This document shows, piece by piece, positions 14,536 to 22,294 of a stretch of 41,490 bases of DNA. The position numbers and the translations under genes were made by a program. The stretch is from Tepidanaerobacter sp. DTU063 (lineage in GTDB: Bacteria > Bacillota > Thermosediminibacteria > Thermosediminibacterales > Tepidanaerobacteraceae). Numbering within the stretch: position 1 is the first letter of the stretch; each line of letters begins with the position of its first letter. The notes beneath the pieces are model-generated. The model was given only the letters and a program-made list of their open reading frames with translations. It did no database searches and was not told where the DNA came from. Location of the stretch: contig LFSJ01000174.1 of assembly GCA_001512695.1 (NCBI GenBank), positions 1 to 41,490 on the forward strand, in the 5' to 3' direction.

Positions 14536-15963
14536 TTATTCGTGATAATAGGCTTTAATTCCATTGATTATCGCCACAGCAGCTTTCTGCCTGAACTGGG
14601 GTTCGGATAGTAGACGTTCCTCCTCCGGATTGCTGATTGCTGCGATATGCACCATGACGGAAGGATTGTTGGTCTCCCGGAGCACAAATAGGTCTGCCGG
14701 CTTTGCCCCCAAATCCCTCAGCTGTAAAATGGTCACCAGTTCCCGGTGTATGATGCAGGCTAATTTCTTGCCTTCCACATCGCCGGGATAATAAAAGCTT
14801 TCCGTTCCACCCGAGTCTTCCTCGGGAAAAAAGTTCTGCTGAATGCTTAAAGTTATGTCGGGCTTGTTTTCATTGGAAATGCGGACCCTTTCCGAAAGGC
14901 TCACAAATTCATTTTTGTCGCGGGTCAGTATCACCTTGGCCCCGCACTGCACAAGGCCCTCCGCCGCGACCCTTGCTATTTCGAGATTTACATAGCCCTC
15001 CGACAGCCCCATGGGGCCGGAATTGCCGCTATCGCCGCCATGGCCCGGGTCGATGACTATGGTCTTGCCTATGAGGGGCTTGGCATAAGTGGGCCTTTCC
15101 AAGCCCTTTAGCTCCACGCCCGTGAAGTAAAACTTTAATATCTCATCCACGGGAAAGCCCAAAAGGGCCATGCCCCTGGCTCCGTACTGGCAAAGGCCCA
15201 GGCCGTTGCCCTGGCCCATCACCTGGAAGGAGAGTGCTGAAACCTTCCATGAAAACTTGGTGGAGGAAAGGCCCAGGAGGTTCTTTATATCTTCAGCCTG
15301 AAAGACCATGTCCCCTATCTTTAGTTTCTTTATGCGGCCGGAGGCTGTGGAATGAATGTTTTCCAGCAGCCCCGGAATCTCCCTCTTATCGGAAAAGCCG
15401 TCATCAAAGTTGATGGCCAGCCTACGCTTTAACTCCCTTATCGAAAAATTTTTGGTAGTATTCCAGTAGGGCGAATCCTTGCAGTATATGCATTCCACCC
15501 GTCTCAGGTAACTGACCTTATTTCCCCAGACATTTTCTGAATCCTCCGTGCAGCCCCCGCAGGCTTCATGGTATACCGCCTCTATGGGATTGTTGTTATA
15601 GGTCAGTATTATTTCCGCAGTGTCCTCCACGGCAGTTGCAATCTTCTCCGTAAATTCTTCGTAGCGGCTGCCCCAGGCTTTCTGCCTTTCCTCAATGCCC
15701 ATAAAGCCCTGGCAGTGCACGGGATCGTTGCAAAGGTCAAAGCCGGGATGGCGCTTGCAGCCGCCTCCTCCGAAAATACCCATGCGCTTTACGGCCAGGG
15801 TCCTGCAGCATATGGCCTGGGCTTTTAGGGCTTCCACGGGGAATTCGGGAGGCATGCTGGCAGCCACCGCCCCTATCACATATTCCCTTATGCCGACTAT
15901 CCGCGCCTCCTGCTGGTCGGTGTGATAGAGTTTTACCGTGAGTTCCTCATTGTCAAAGTCCAT
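14536..15963 (-). CDS. SpoIID/LytB-domain protein fused to a degenerate N-acetylmuramoyl-L-alanine amidase domain
   Basis: Probable sporulation peptidoglycan protein, 475 aa. Residues 1-290 form a SpoIID-type lytic transglycosylase domain: VEALKAQAICCRTLAV, the cysteine pair in HEACGGCTEDSENVW, and GQGNGLGLCQYGARGMA, where the family usually has a His for the Asn. Residues 298-475 form an Amidase_3 domain. Its first two zinc ligands are present (His308 in DPGHGG, Glu322 in SEGYVNLE). The third (His in ISIHxN of CwlD) is Gln375 in LSIQQN, and the catalytic Glu (IEVGFLSN) is His439 in VHIAAISN. The amidase half is therefore probably inactive and may bind glycan. There is no signal peptide. ATG 15963 has GGTGGTGA upstream. 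It lies 21 bases after yabG, so it is presumably cotranscribed from the sigma-K-type promoter. Confidence 0.85.
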   Translation of the reverse strand: MDFDNEELTVKLYHTDQQEARIVGIREYVIGAVAASMPPEFPVEALKAQAICCRTLAVKRMGIFGGGGCKRHPGFDLCNDPVHCQGFMGIEERQKAWGSRYEEFTEKIATAVEDTAEIILTYNNNPIEAVYHEACGGCTEDSENVWGNKVSYLRRVECIYCKDSPYWNTTKNFSIRELKRRLAINFDDGFSDKREIPGLLENIHSTASGRIKKLKIGDMVFQAEDIKNLLGLSSTKFSWKVSALSFQVMGQGNGLGLCQYGARGMALLGFPVDEILKFYFTGVELKGLERPTYAKPLIGKTIVIDPGHGGDSGNSGPMGLSEGYVNLEIARVAAEGLVQCGAKVILTRDKNEFVSLSERVRISNENKPDITLSIQQNFFPEEDSGGTESFYYPGDVEGKKLACIIHRELVTILQLRDLGAKPADLFVLRETNNPSVMVHIAAISNPEEERLLSEPQFRQKAAVAIINGIKAYYHE

Positions 15964-15984
15964 TAGATTCACCACCAATGCCGA

Positions 15985-16848
15985 TTACTCGTAGGGCGAT
16001 CGGGGAAGACCCTCCCTAAACTTGCCTCGGGTCTCAACGCCTCCTATACCTTTGATACCGGTTATGGTGGCGTCTATCACGTCCCGGGCAGATATGATTT
16101 TATTAATAGGGGTGTATGCCACCTTCTCTATTATGAACACCGGGTCCAGTGCGTGTATGAAGACCCGGTGGGGAGAGCTGGCAAAGTTTGCTCCCGCTCT
16201 GAGCAGCCCCTCGTAGTGGGACTGGCATGCTCCCGCAAATATCACCAGATCATCCAGGGATGGCTCAAAGCGCCTGGCATTTCGCACCGCTTCAATAAAG
16301 TACTTGGAGTTCCGGTAATTGTCCACCCTGTTAAAGTCCCTCTTTTCTTTAAGCAGACCGTCATGGCCGGTAATGACCAGGATATCGGGATTGTATTTGA
16401 CCAAGAGGCTGTTGATTCTCTTGGGCTGATTTTTTTCGGCTATGCATTCGCCATAGGCTTCAATGTCCAGTTGCCTATAGGTGGTGAGACACAGGTCCAG
16501 ATACTCTTCATCACCGTCGATGTGTAGAACCATCCCCGGTAAAACAAAAAAACCGTTGCTCCCCTCAGCGTTGTTCCGCGTCATGCGCCGCTGTTTTTCC
16601 AGTTCCCGCCGGTAGAAGATCCGCTCCATGGACTCGTTGCTCTTTTTGATGTAATCCCTCTTGTATTCCCTCACTTCGGTCGAGCTGGGTAAAATCAAGT
16701 CATCGATGGGAGCATCGGCAAGCACTCTCACGTTGAGACCTTTTAAAGTGCAGCAGCCCTTATCCTCCATGATGTCAACCACTTTGAAAAAAACATCTTT
16801 ATTGTATGATACACGGGCTACCACATCCCCTATTTTGACTTTAGCCAC
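15985..16848 (-). CDS. yabG: Sporulation-specific protease YabG
   Basis: Cysteine-type protease that trims spore coat proteins late in sporulation (SafA and others in B. subtilis, SpoIVA and SipL in C. difficile). The family motifs are clear: ITGHDG (about residue 165) and FAGACQSHYEG (about 207-217), holding the proposed catalytic His and Cys, then SPHRVFIHALDP. GTG 16848 was chosen because GGGGG lies 6 bases upstream, and the result, MAKVKIGDVVARVSY, matches how YabG proteins begin. An in-frame ATG at 16866 is possible. The length is 287 aa. It is the first gene of a two-gene unit with the SpoIID-amidase fusion, diverging from a glycosyltransferase. Confidence 0.95.
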   Translation of the reverse strand: MAKVKIGDVVARVSYNKDVFFKVVDIMEDKGCCTLKGLNVRVLADAPIDDLILPSSTEVREYKRDYIKKSNESMERIFYRRELEKQRRMTRNNAEGSNGFFVLPGMVLHIDGDEEYLDLCLTTYRQLDIEAYGECIAEKNQPKRINSLLVKYNPDILVITGHDGLLKEKRDFNRVDNYRNSKYFIEAVRNARRFEPSLDDLVIFAGACQSHYEGLLRAGANFASSPHRVFIHALDPVFIIEKVAYTPINKIISARDVIDATITGIKGIGGVETRGKFREGLPRSPYE

Positions 16849-16873
16849 ACGTATCCCCCATTTCATTATATTT

Positions 16874-16902
16874 CACCATTATTCGGTTTATTACATAATA
16901 TG
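16874..16902 (+). promoter_or_regulatory. Sigma-K-type promoter for the glycosyltransferase
   Basis: CACC (-35, 16874-16877), 16-base spacer and CATAATATG (-10, 16894-16902). This fits mACm-N16-CATAnnnTA except for the last base. The same nine bases, read on the other strand, serve as -10 for yabG. Confidence 0.5.
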
Positions 16903-16922
16903 ATGCTAGCAGGGGGGATGTG
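16894..16922 (-). promoter_or_regulatory. Sigma-K-type promoter for yabG
   Basis: CACA (-35, 16919-16922), 16-base spacer and CATATTATG (-10, 16894-16902). It fits the sigma-K consensus except for the last base; yabG is a known sigma-K gene in B. subtilis. The -10 is shared with the opposing promoter. Confidence 0.6.
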
Positions 16923-16950
16923 AGCAGATAGACACCACGAGGTGAGAAAA

Positions 16951-17739
16951 ATGAACATGGCCGTTGTTCCTGCAAAAAATGAGCAGGGAAGAATCGGCAG
17001 GGTTCTCAGTTTGCTGAAACAAACTCCTGTAGATAGAATCGTCGTAGTGGTAAACGGTTCCTCGGACGATACCATGAAAGAAGTAAAGGGGCTGAGACTG
17101 GAAAACTTGGAAATCCTGTACTTTACTCCCGAGCTTGGCATAGATATTCCCAGGGCCATCGGGGCCTATTACGCTTACAGGGAGGGGGCGGGCTGCGTGG
17201 TCTTCGTCGACGGGGATTTGATCGGCAATATTCGGACACTCGTTGATGAACTGGTCCATTCGGTGACCTGTCAGGGAGCGGACCTGGCCATGACCGATTG
17301 CTACCCCAGCTTGGAGTACAAGAGCGAGCTTACCGAACAGATACTCCTCTTTCGGAGTTTACTCAATCTCAAGCTGGACCTTTACGACGAAATCGGCGTG
17401 GCCACCCCCTCCCACGGCCCCCATGCGGTTTCCCGCAAATTAATGGAAGGCATCGATTTTAGGTACTTTGCGGTGCCGCCCATGGTCCTGGCCTTTGCCA
17501 GAAAGCAGGGCCTTTCCGTACAGGTGCCCTCAAAACTGCCGCAAAAATACCTCGGCTCAAAGATAAGGGACTACTTTCACGCCAAGAGAATTGCCGATAC
17601 CATTATCGGCGACACCCTCGAGGCCATCAATTATTTCAGTGGGAGGCCCCGAAGCCGCTGTTACCTGTATAAGGAATACCAGGGATACAATCCCTTCAGG
17701 CGCTTTGACATACTGGAAAGCTTTCTGTCAAAGGCTTGA
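16951..17739 (+). CDS. Family 2 glycosyltransferase, probably sporulation-linked
   Basis: Cytoplasmic GT-A glycosyltransferase of 262 aa that would transfer a sugar from a nucleotide donor; the acceptor is unknown. Visible are VVPAKNEQGRIGRVL at the N-terminus, VVVNGSSDDT (about residue 34) and the metal-binding VFVDGDL motif (about 87), followed by an acceptor region. No membrane segment is seen. ATG 16951 follows GAGGTGA; an in-frame GTG at 16942 overlaps the ribosome site. It is one of the few plus-strand genes. It diverges from yabG with overlapping sigma-K-type promoters, which suggests expression in the mother cell and a role in spore coat or surface sugar, as for SpsA-type enzymes. Convergent with ykuK across a shared terminator. 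Confidence 0.8.
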   Translation: MNMAVVPAKNEQGRIGRVLSLLKQTPVDRIVVVVNGSSDDTMKEVKGLRLENLEILYFTPELGIDIPRAIGAYYAYREGAGCVVFVDGDLIGNIRTLVDELVHSVTCQGADLAMTDCYPSLEYKSELTEQILLFRSLLNLKLDLYDEIGVATPSHGPHAVSRKLMEGIDFRYFAVPPMVLAFARKQGLSVQVPSKLPQKYLGSKIRDYFHAKRIADTIIGDTLEAINYFSGRPRSRCYLYKEYQGYNPFRRFDILESFLSKA

Positions 17740-17752
17740 TGGAAGCTAAGTC

Positions 17753-17788
17753 AAAAAGGGCATTTCCTAACTAAAGGAAATGCCCTTT
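17753..17788. terminator. Shared terminator between the glycosyltransferase and ykuK
   Basis: Perfect 14-bp stem (17755-17768 with 17775-17788) and a 6-base loop. It is followed by TTTTT-GA in minus orientation and flanked by short T-runs on the plus strand. It lies between two convergent genes. Confidence 0.8.
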
Positions 17789-17791
17789 GCC

Positions 17792-18271
17792 TTACTTGGT
17801 GTGTCTGTCGGCCACCTTGGTGGCGCCGCAGGCATTCGGCTTAATCTTAACCTTGTATCCCACGCCCATGACCCAGCCCACCACTTCCCGGATGAGCTCC
17901 TTGGTGTCGCCGTTTTGACCGATATCCACGTGAATTTCCACGTCCATGTCCTTATAGCGGGTCTTGGCCAGCTCTTCTTTCAATCGGGTCACGGCGTCCA
18001 GGGACATGGATGTTTCCGTAAATATCTTGTGCCTCAGGTTCTTTACGCTGGACACGTATTTCCTGTAGTAATAGTAGCGGGCTCCCTTTCCCACCCGATG
18101 GACAATTACAGCAGTAACGAAGCAAGAGTTGTCCCTGGATTGAGAGTCGGTGCCGATTATTAACTTGTACGAAGCCGAAGGTACTTCCTCCATAAAAGCT
18201 ATGATGTCTCTGACTACTTCTTTAATGGACATCCTGCCCCTTGTTGGATTTACAAAAATCATGGTGATCAT
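17792..18271 (-). CDS. ykuK: YkuK family protein (DUF458, ribonuclease H-like fold)
   Basis: Conserved Firmicute protein of about 159 aa with an RNase H-like fold; no activity is established. Family motifs are IIGTDSQS (about residues 39-46, carrying the acidic cluster), VTAVIVHRVGKGARYYYY, FTETSMSLDA, IHVDIGQNGDTK, and KIKPNACGATKVADRHT at the C-terminus. ATG 18271 lies 5 bases after GGAGATGGG. An in-frame ATG at 18322 would add 17 unconserved residues. It is between rsmA and the shared terminator, so it may be cotranscribed with rsmA (gap of about 94 bases). Confidence 0.88.
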   Translation of the reverse strand: MITMIFVNPTRGRMSIKEVVRDIIAFMEEVPSASYKLIIGTDSQSRDNSCFVTAVIVHRVGKGARYYYYRKYVSSVKNLRHKIFTETSMSLDAVTRLKEELAKTRYKDMDVEIHVDIGQNGDTKELIREVVGWVMGVGYKVKIKPNACGATKVADRHTK

Positions 18272-18365
18272 CCCATCTCCAAAATGACAAAAGTGTATGT
18301 ACTGCCTTGTATTTAGCATCACTGCTTGAAACAGTCCTGGGCCAAATATGGGCTTTCACAGAAAG

Positions 18366-19199
18366 TTAAGTCTCGCCTGCGTACTTTTTCAGCGCTTCCA
18401 GCAGTTGGGCATATTCCTCGATGGAAAGGGTTTCGCCCCGGCGCATCGGATCGATGCCGGTCACCTCCAAGGCCTTGGCTATTACTTCAGGGTCAATGCC
18501 CGGAATATCGAGCCGCCTGCTGAGGGAGTTTTTTAAGGTCTTTCGCCGCTCGCCAAAAGCCGCTTCCACCACTTTAAAGAAAAGTTCTTCGTCGACTTCA
18601 ACCCTCGGCTTTTGCCTAAGCAAGATCTTCACCACCGCCGATTCCACCTTGGGCGGCGGCAGGAAAGAGCTCTTGCCTACATTGCAAACCAGCTTCACTT
18701 CGGCGTACATATTAACCGCGATGGTGAGAATGCCGTAATCCTTGCTGCCCGGCGAGGCGACAAGCCTCTGGGCTACCTCCTTTTGGACCATTAAGACCGC
18801 AAGGGGAATTAAGTGGCGATTTTCTATGATCTTCATAATAATGGGACTGGTGATGTAGTAAGGAAGATTTGCCACAACTTTAAAGCTGCCGCCAAAGTGT
18901 TCTTCTCTAAGCTCCTCCATATCTAATTTTAGCACATCTGCATCTAATATACAAATATTTTTGAAATCTTTGGTCAAATCCTCCAGTATAGGTATGAGTT
19001 GCCTGTCCTTTTCCACGGCAACCACCTTCCCGGCCCTTGAGCAAAGCTCCCTGGTGAGCACTCCGAGGCCTGGGCCGATTTCCAGGACCCCATCTTCGGG
19101 CAAAAGTTCTGCCGCCTGCAGCATGGCGTAAAGGGGCCGGCTGTCCACCAGGAAATGCTGGCCCAGCCGCTTGTTGGGCCTAAGGTTGTACCTTCGCAT
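18366..19199 (-). CDS. rsmA: 16S rRNA (adenine1518/1519-N6)-dimethyltransferase
   Basis: KsgA/RsmA enzyme that dimethylates two adenines in helix 45 of 16S rRNA using S-adenosylmethionine. Motifs: KRLGQHFLVD at the N-terminus, VLEIGPGLGVLT (SAM loop, about 38-49), the catalytic NLPYYI (about 112-117), and FLPPPKVESAV. The 277 aa from the ATG at 19199 are slightly shorter at the N-terminus than usual. No ribosome site lies near that ATG. A perfect AAGGAGG (19226-19232) sits 26 bases upstream and is ideally placed for an in-frame ATT at 19217, which would add INIRQI, similar to the usual N-terminus. The true start may therefore be ATT 19217. A hairpin (19235-19270) directly precedes that ribosome site. 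Confidence 0.96.
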   Translation of the reverse strand: MRRYNLRPNKRLGQHFLVDSRPLYAMLQAAELLPEDGVLEIGPGLGVLTRELCSRAGKVVAVEKDRQLIPILEDLTKDFKNICILDADVLKLDMEELREEHFGGSFKVVANLPYYITSPIIMKIIENRHLIPLAVLMVQKEVAQRLVASPGSKDYGILTIAVNMYAEVKLVCNVGKSSFLPPPKVESAVVKILLRQKPRVEVDEELFFKVVEAAFGERRKTLKNSLSRRLDIPGIDPEVIAKALEVTGIDPMRRGETLSIEEYAQLLEALKKYAGET

Positions 19200-19234
19200 T
19201 ATTTGCCTGATATTAATGACGCTTTCCTCCTTGG

Positions 19235-19270
19235 CAAGTTAAGCCCGTGCAAAGATAAGGCCTTAACTTG
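19235..19270 (-). promoter_or_regulatory. Leader hairpin before the rsmA ribosome site
   Basis: CAAGTTAAG (19235-19243) and CTTAACTTG (19262-19270) are inverted repeats. The stem can extend two more pairs past a bulge. It ends 2 bases before AAGGAGG. No T-run follows, so a translational role is more likely than termination. Confidence 0.4.
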
Positions 19271-19447
19271 TTAATCTTTTCTATCCACAATTAGTTTTAT
19301 ATTTTTTAAGAAATATTAATAATGAGCTTTGATTTTCTGACGCATAACTCCCTAAAAATTTTTGCAGTTGGCTCGAAAACGTTAATCCAAGCTTGCCAAT
19401 AAGGATGTTGTTTGTAAACTTACTCATAATGGCGTTGTCCATATGTT

Positions 19448-19476
19448 AAAAAAAGATAGGATAAAAACCTATCTTT
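19448..19476 (-). terminator. Intrinsic terminator of the radical SAM gene
   Basis: Perfect 9-bp stem (AAAGATAGG with CCTATCTTT) and a 7-base loop, followed in minus orientation by TTTT. It overlaps the stop codon at 19469. Confidence 0.75.
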
Positions 19477-20059
19477 TATCAAGACTTCGAAGCCTGAATT
19501 CCACGCCCAGCTCCTCGGCAAGTCTTTTGCATTTTGCAATATCTATGCCGGGAATATCGACAACCGTCACGATAACCCGTGGAATGTGGCTTTTACATTT
19601 TCGGGTAAATTCTAAAATGCTGAAAAAGGCATCTTCGCCGTACTCCGGATGGCATATCTCACTGTACTTTTCTGCATTTTCCGCGTTGAGGCTTATGGAA
19701 ATCACATCTATGTTCCCCTCCAGCTGAGGGGTCACATCCTCGCCGTAAATCATGTTTGCCTGGCCGTTGGTGTTGACCCTGACGGGAACATTGGGATATG
19801 TCTTTTTGAGGTGCTTTGCCACATCGATAACCACCTGAAGCCGCATCAGGGGCTCGCCGTATCCGCAAAACACCACTTCCTTGTAGCCTGTGGGATCTCC
19901 TATTGCTTCAATGATTTCCTTGGTCGTCGGCTCTTCCTCGAGCCAGAGGTTGTATCCTCCTACCCCCGGTGCCTGCTGCCGTATGCAAAATTCGCAGTCG
20001 TTGGTGCACCGGTTGGTAATATTCAGATACAAAGAATCTCCTAGTTTATACGCTATCAT
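19469..20059 (-). CDS. TatD-associated radical SAM protein
   Basis: Radical S-adenosylmethionine enzyme of 196 aa. The [4Fe-4S] motif CTNDCEFC (about residues 18-25, CxxxCxxC) is followed by FCGYGEPLMR (the GGE-like SAM motif, about 63-72), RVNTNGQAN and VISISLNAENAEKY. The length and sequence fit the family named for its frequent occurrence next to tatD. Here tatD is about 7 kb away on the same strand, separated by the arginine operon. The substrate is unknown. ATG 20059 has a modest GGTG ribosome site. It stands alone between rsmA and argF. Confidence 0.88.
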   Translation of the reverse strand: MIAYKLGDSLYLNITNRCTNDCEFCIRQQAPGVGGYNLWLEEEPTTKEIIEAIGDPTGYKEVVFCGYGEPLMRLQVVIDVAKHLKKTYPNVPVRVNTNGQANMIYGEDVTPQLEGNIDVISISLNAENAEKYSEICHPEYGEDAFFSILEFTRKCKSHIPRVIVTVVDIPGIDIAKCKRLAEELGVEFRLRSLDKR

Positions 20060-20161
20060 TTATTCTGCACCGTCCATTAAATTTTAGGTACAACGTAATT
20101 TTAGCACAGAGAGGGAAAAATTACAAGGAATTTGGAATAATTTAACAGAATATGAATGCTT

Positions 20162-21094
20162 TTAAAGGAGTGCCGCCAGGATCGCCTTGTGGGCGTGGAG
20201 CCTGTTTTCCGCCTCGTCAAACACCACCGATTGGGGCCCTTCCATCACTTCATCCGTTATTTCCTCTCCCCGGTGGGCAGGCAGGCAGTGCATGACGATT
20301 GCCTCACTGTCGGCAAGTTCCAGTATCTTTTTGTTGATTTGAAAGCCTTTAAAGCGCTTTTTCCGCTCTTTTGCTTCCTGCTCCTGGCCCATGCTGGCCC
20401 AGACATCGGTGTACAGCACATCCGCTCCATGGCTTATCTCTTCTGGGTCATTTCCCAAAATGAGCTTGCCGCCGCTTTCCCTGGCGAAGGCCTCGCTCAT
20501 TTCGACTACCTCCGGCAATGGCTCGTATCCCTTGGGAGTGGCCACCCTGACTTCCAGGCCAAGCTTAGTTCCACCGATCATCAGGGAATGGACCATGTTG
20601 TTGCCATCGCCTATGTAGGCCAGCTTGATGCCTGAGAGCTTCTTTTTGTACTCTAAAATCGTAAGCATGTCTGCCAGAGCCTGGGTGGGATGGTACAGGT
20701 CCGTTAAGCCGTTGATGACGGGCACATCGGCGTACTCGGCCAGTTCCTCCACTTCGGCCTGGGCATAGGTCCTAATCAGGATCCCGTCCACGTACCTGGA
20801 TAGCACCCTGGCTGTATCGCTGATGGGCTCGCCCCGGCCTATCTGGAGATCCTGGGTGCTCAGGAAGTGGGCCATTCCACCAAGCTGAAACATCCCCACT
20901 TCAAAGGACACCCGGGTCCTGGTAGAGGCCTTTTGAAAGATCATGGCCAGGGTCTTGCCCTTTAAGATATCATGGCACACCCCCTGCTTGTGTTCGGCTT
21001 TAAGCTTTGCCGCAAGGTCCAATAAGAACTTTATCTCCTCTGCACTAAAGTCTTTTAAGCTGAGAAAATCTCTGCCTTTAAGTCCTGTGTCCAT
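20162..21094 (-). CDS. argF: Ornithine carbamoyltransferase
   Basis: Makes citrulline from ornithine and carbamoyl phosphate, the sixth step of arginine synthesis. The 310-aa protein has the carbamoyl-phosphate motif STRTR (about residues 57-61), HPTQ (about 137-140), the ornithine loop region and the C-terminal HCLPAHRGEE. ATG 21094 lies 19 bases after argD. It is the last gene of argCJBDF. No convincing terminator hairpin is seen in the 100 bases that follow. Confidence 0.97.
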   Translation of the reverse strand: MDTGLKGRDFLSLKDFSAEEIKFLLDLAAKLKAEHKQGVCHDILKGKTLAMIFQKASTRTRVSFEVGMFQLGGMAHFLSTQDLQIGRGEPISDTARVLSRYVDGILIRTYAQAEVEELAEYADVPVINGLTDLYHPTQALADMLTILEYKKKLSGIKLAYIGDGNNMVHSLMIGGTKLGLEVRVATPKGYEPLPEVVEMSEAFARESGGKLILGNDPEEISHGADVLYTDVWASMGQEQEAKERKKRFKGFQINKKILELADSEAIVMHCLPAHRGEEITDEVMEGPQSVVFDEAENRLHAHKAILAALL

Positions 21095-21113
21095 GCTTTT
21101 CCTCCCCGTTTTT

Positions 21114-22289
21114 TTATTTGCCGCTTTCCGAAAGGGCCTCTTTTAATGTGCTTACTAGCTGGTCTATTTCTGCTTTCGTCACGGTTAGAGCTGGCACAAA
21201 GCGCAAAATGTTGCCTCCCACGGCATTGATAAGTACTCCTTTTTGCATGCAAGATTCAACGATGGGCAGGGCATCCGTATTGAGCTCGCAGCCCACCATG
21301 AGGCCTAATCCCTTTACCTTGATGATCTGGGGAAATTCCGCCTTTAGCTTTTCAAGTTCCCCCTTCAGGTACTCGCCCTTTTTTGCAACTTCCACTATGA
21401 ATTCTTCATCCAAAAGGACCGAGCAGGCTGCCAGAGCCGCCGCCGTTGCCAGGGGATTTCCGCCAAAGGTAGCAGCATGGTCTCCCGGCTGGAAGGCCTT
21501 GGCCACTTCGTCCTTGGCCAGCATGGCCCCGATGGGGACTCCCCCTCCTAAGGCCTTGGCCAGGGTAATGATATCGGGACTTAAATTAAAGTGCTGATAT
21601 GCAAAAGCCTTGCCGGTCCTGCCCAGACCCGTTTGGACTTCATCCAGGATTAAGAGCAGATTGTTTTTCCGGCAGATTTCCTGGACGCCCTCCAAGTATC
21701 CTGGTTCGGGGACATTTACTCCTCCTTCCCCCTGGATGCACTCCAGCATAACGGCACAGGTCTCGGGAGTAATGGCCGCCTCCAAGGCCTCCAAATCATT
21801 AAATGGCACGTACTTAAAGCCTGCCGGAAGGGGCTTAAAGGCCTCCTGGTACTTGGCCTGGCCAGTTGCGGCAAGGGACCCTAGGGTCCGGCCGTGAAAG
21901 GATTTTTCCATGCTGATGATTTCATAGCGGCCCTGGCCCCACTTCCGGGCAAGTTTAATTGCCGCCTCATTGGCTTCCGTGCCGCTGTTGCAGAAAAAGG
22001 CCTTGTCACAGCAGGATTTTTCTACTAACAATTTTGCCAGTTTAATCTGTGGCTCGATCCAGTATAGGTTCGAGCAGTGGATGAGTTTTTCCGCCTGCTC
22101 CTTGATGGCCTCAGTCACCACCTGGGGACAGTGGCCAAGGGAATTGACGGCTATACCGCTGACAAAGTCCAGGAACTTTCTGCCCTCGCTGTCCCAGACA
22201 TAGGAGCCGGAGCCCTTGACCAGGACATGGGGCAAGCGCTTATAGGTGTTCATGACGTACTTCTCGCCTAAGGCAATTAAATTTTCCAT
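21114..22289 (-). CDS. argD: Acetylornithine aminotransferase
   Basis: PLP-dependent class III aminotransferase that converts N-acetylglutamate semialdehyde to N-acetylornithine. It shows FCNSGTEANEAAIKLAR (about residues 98-114), LILDEVQTGLGRTGK (PLP Asp region, about 214-228) and the Schiff-base lysine in TLAKALGGGVPIGA (about 244-257). ATG 22289 was chosen because AAAGGAG lies 7 bases upstream; the in-frame GTG at 22298 overlaps the argB stop codon and has no ribosome site. Length is 391 aa. It is the fourth gene of the arginine operon. Confidence 0.97.
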   Translation of the reverse strand: MENLIALGEKYVMNTYKRLPHVLVKGSGSYVWDSEGRKFLDFVSGIAVNSLGHCPQVVTEAIKEQAEKLIHCSNLYWIEPQIKLAKLLVEKSCCDKAFFCNSGTEANEAAIKLARKWGQGRYEIISMEKSFHGRTLGSLAATGQAKYQEAFKPLPAGFKYVPFNDLEALEAAITPETCAVMLECIQGEGGVNVPEPGYLEGVQEICRKNNLLLILDEVQTGLGRTGKAFAYQHFNLSPDIITLAKALGGGVPIGAMLAKDEVAKAFQPGDHAATFGGNPLATAAALAACSVLLDEEFIVEVAKKGEYLKGELEKLKAEFPQIIKVKGLGLMVGCELNTDALPIVESCMQKGVLINAVGGNILRFVPALTVTKAEIDQLVSTLKEALSESGK

Positions 22290-22294
22290 CAAAG

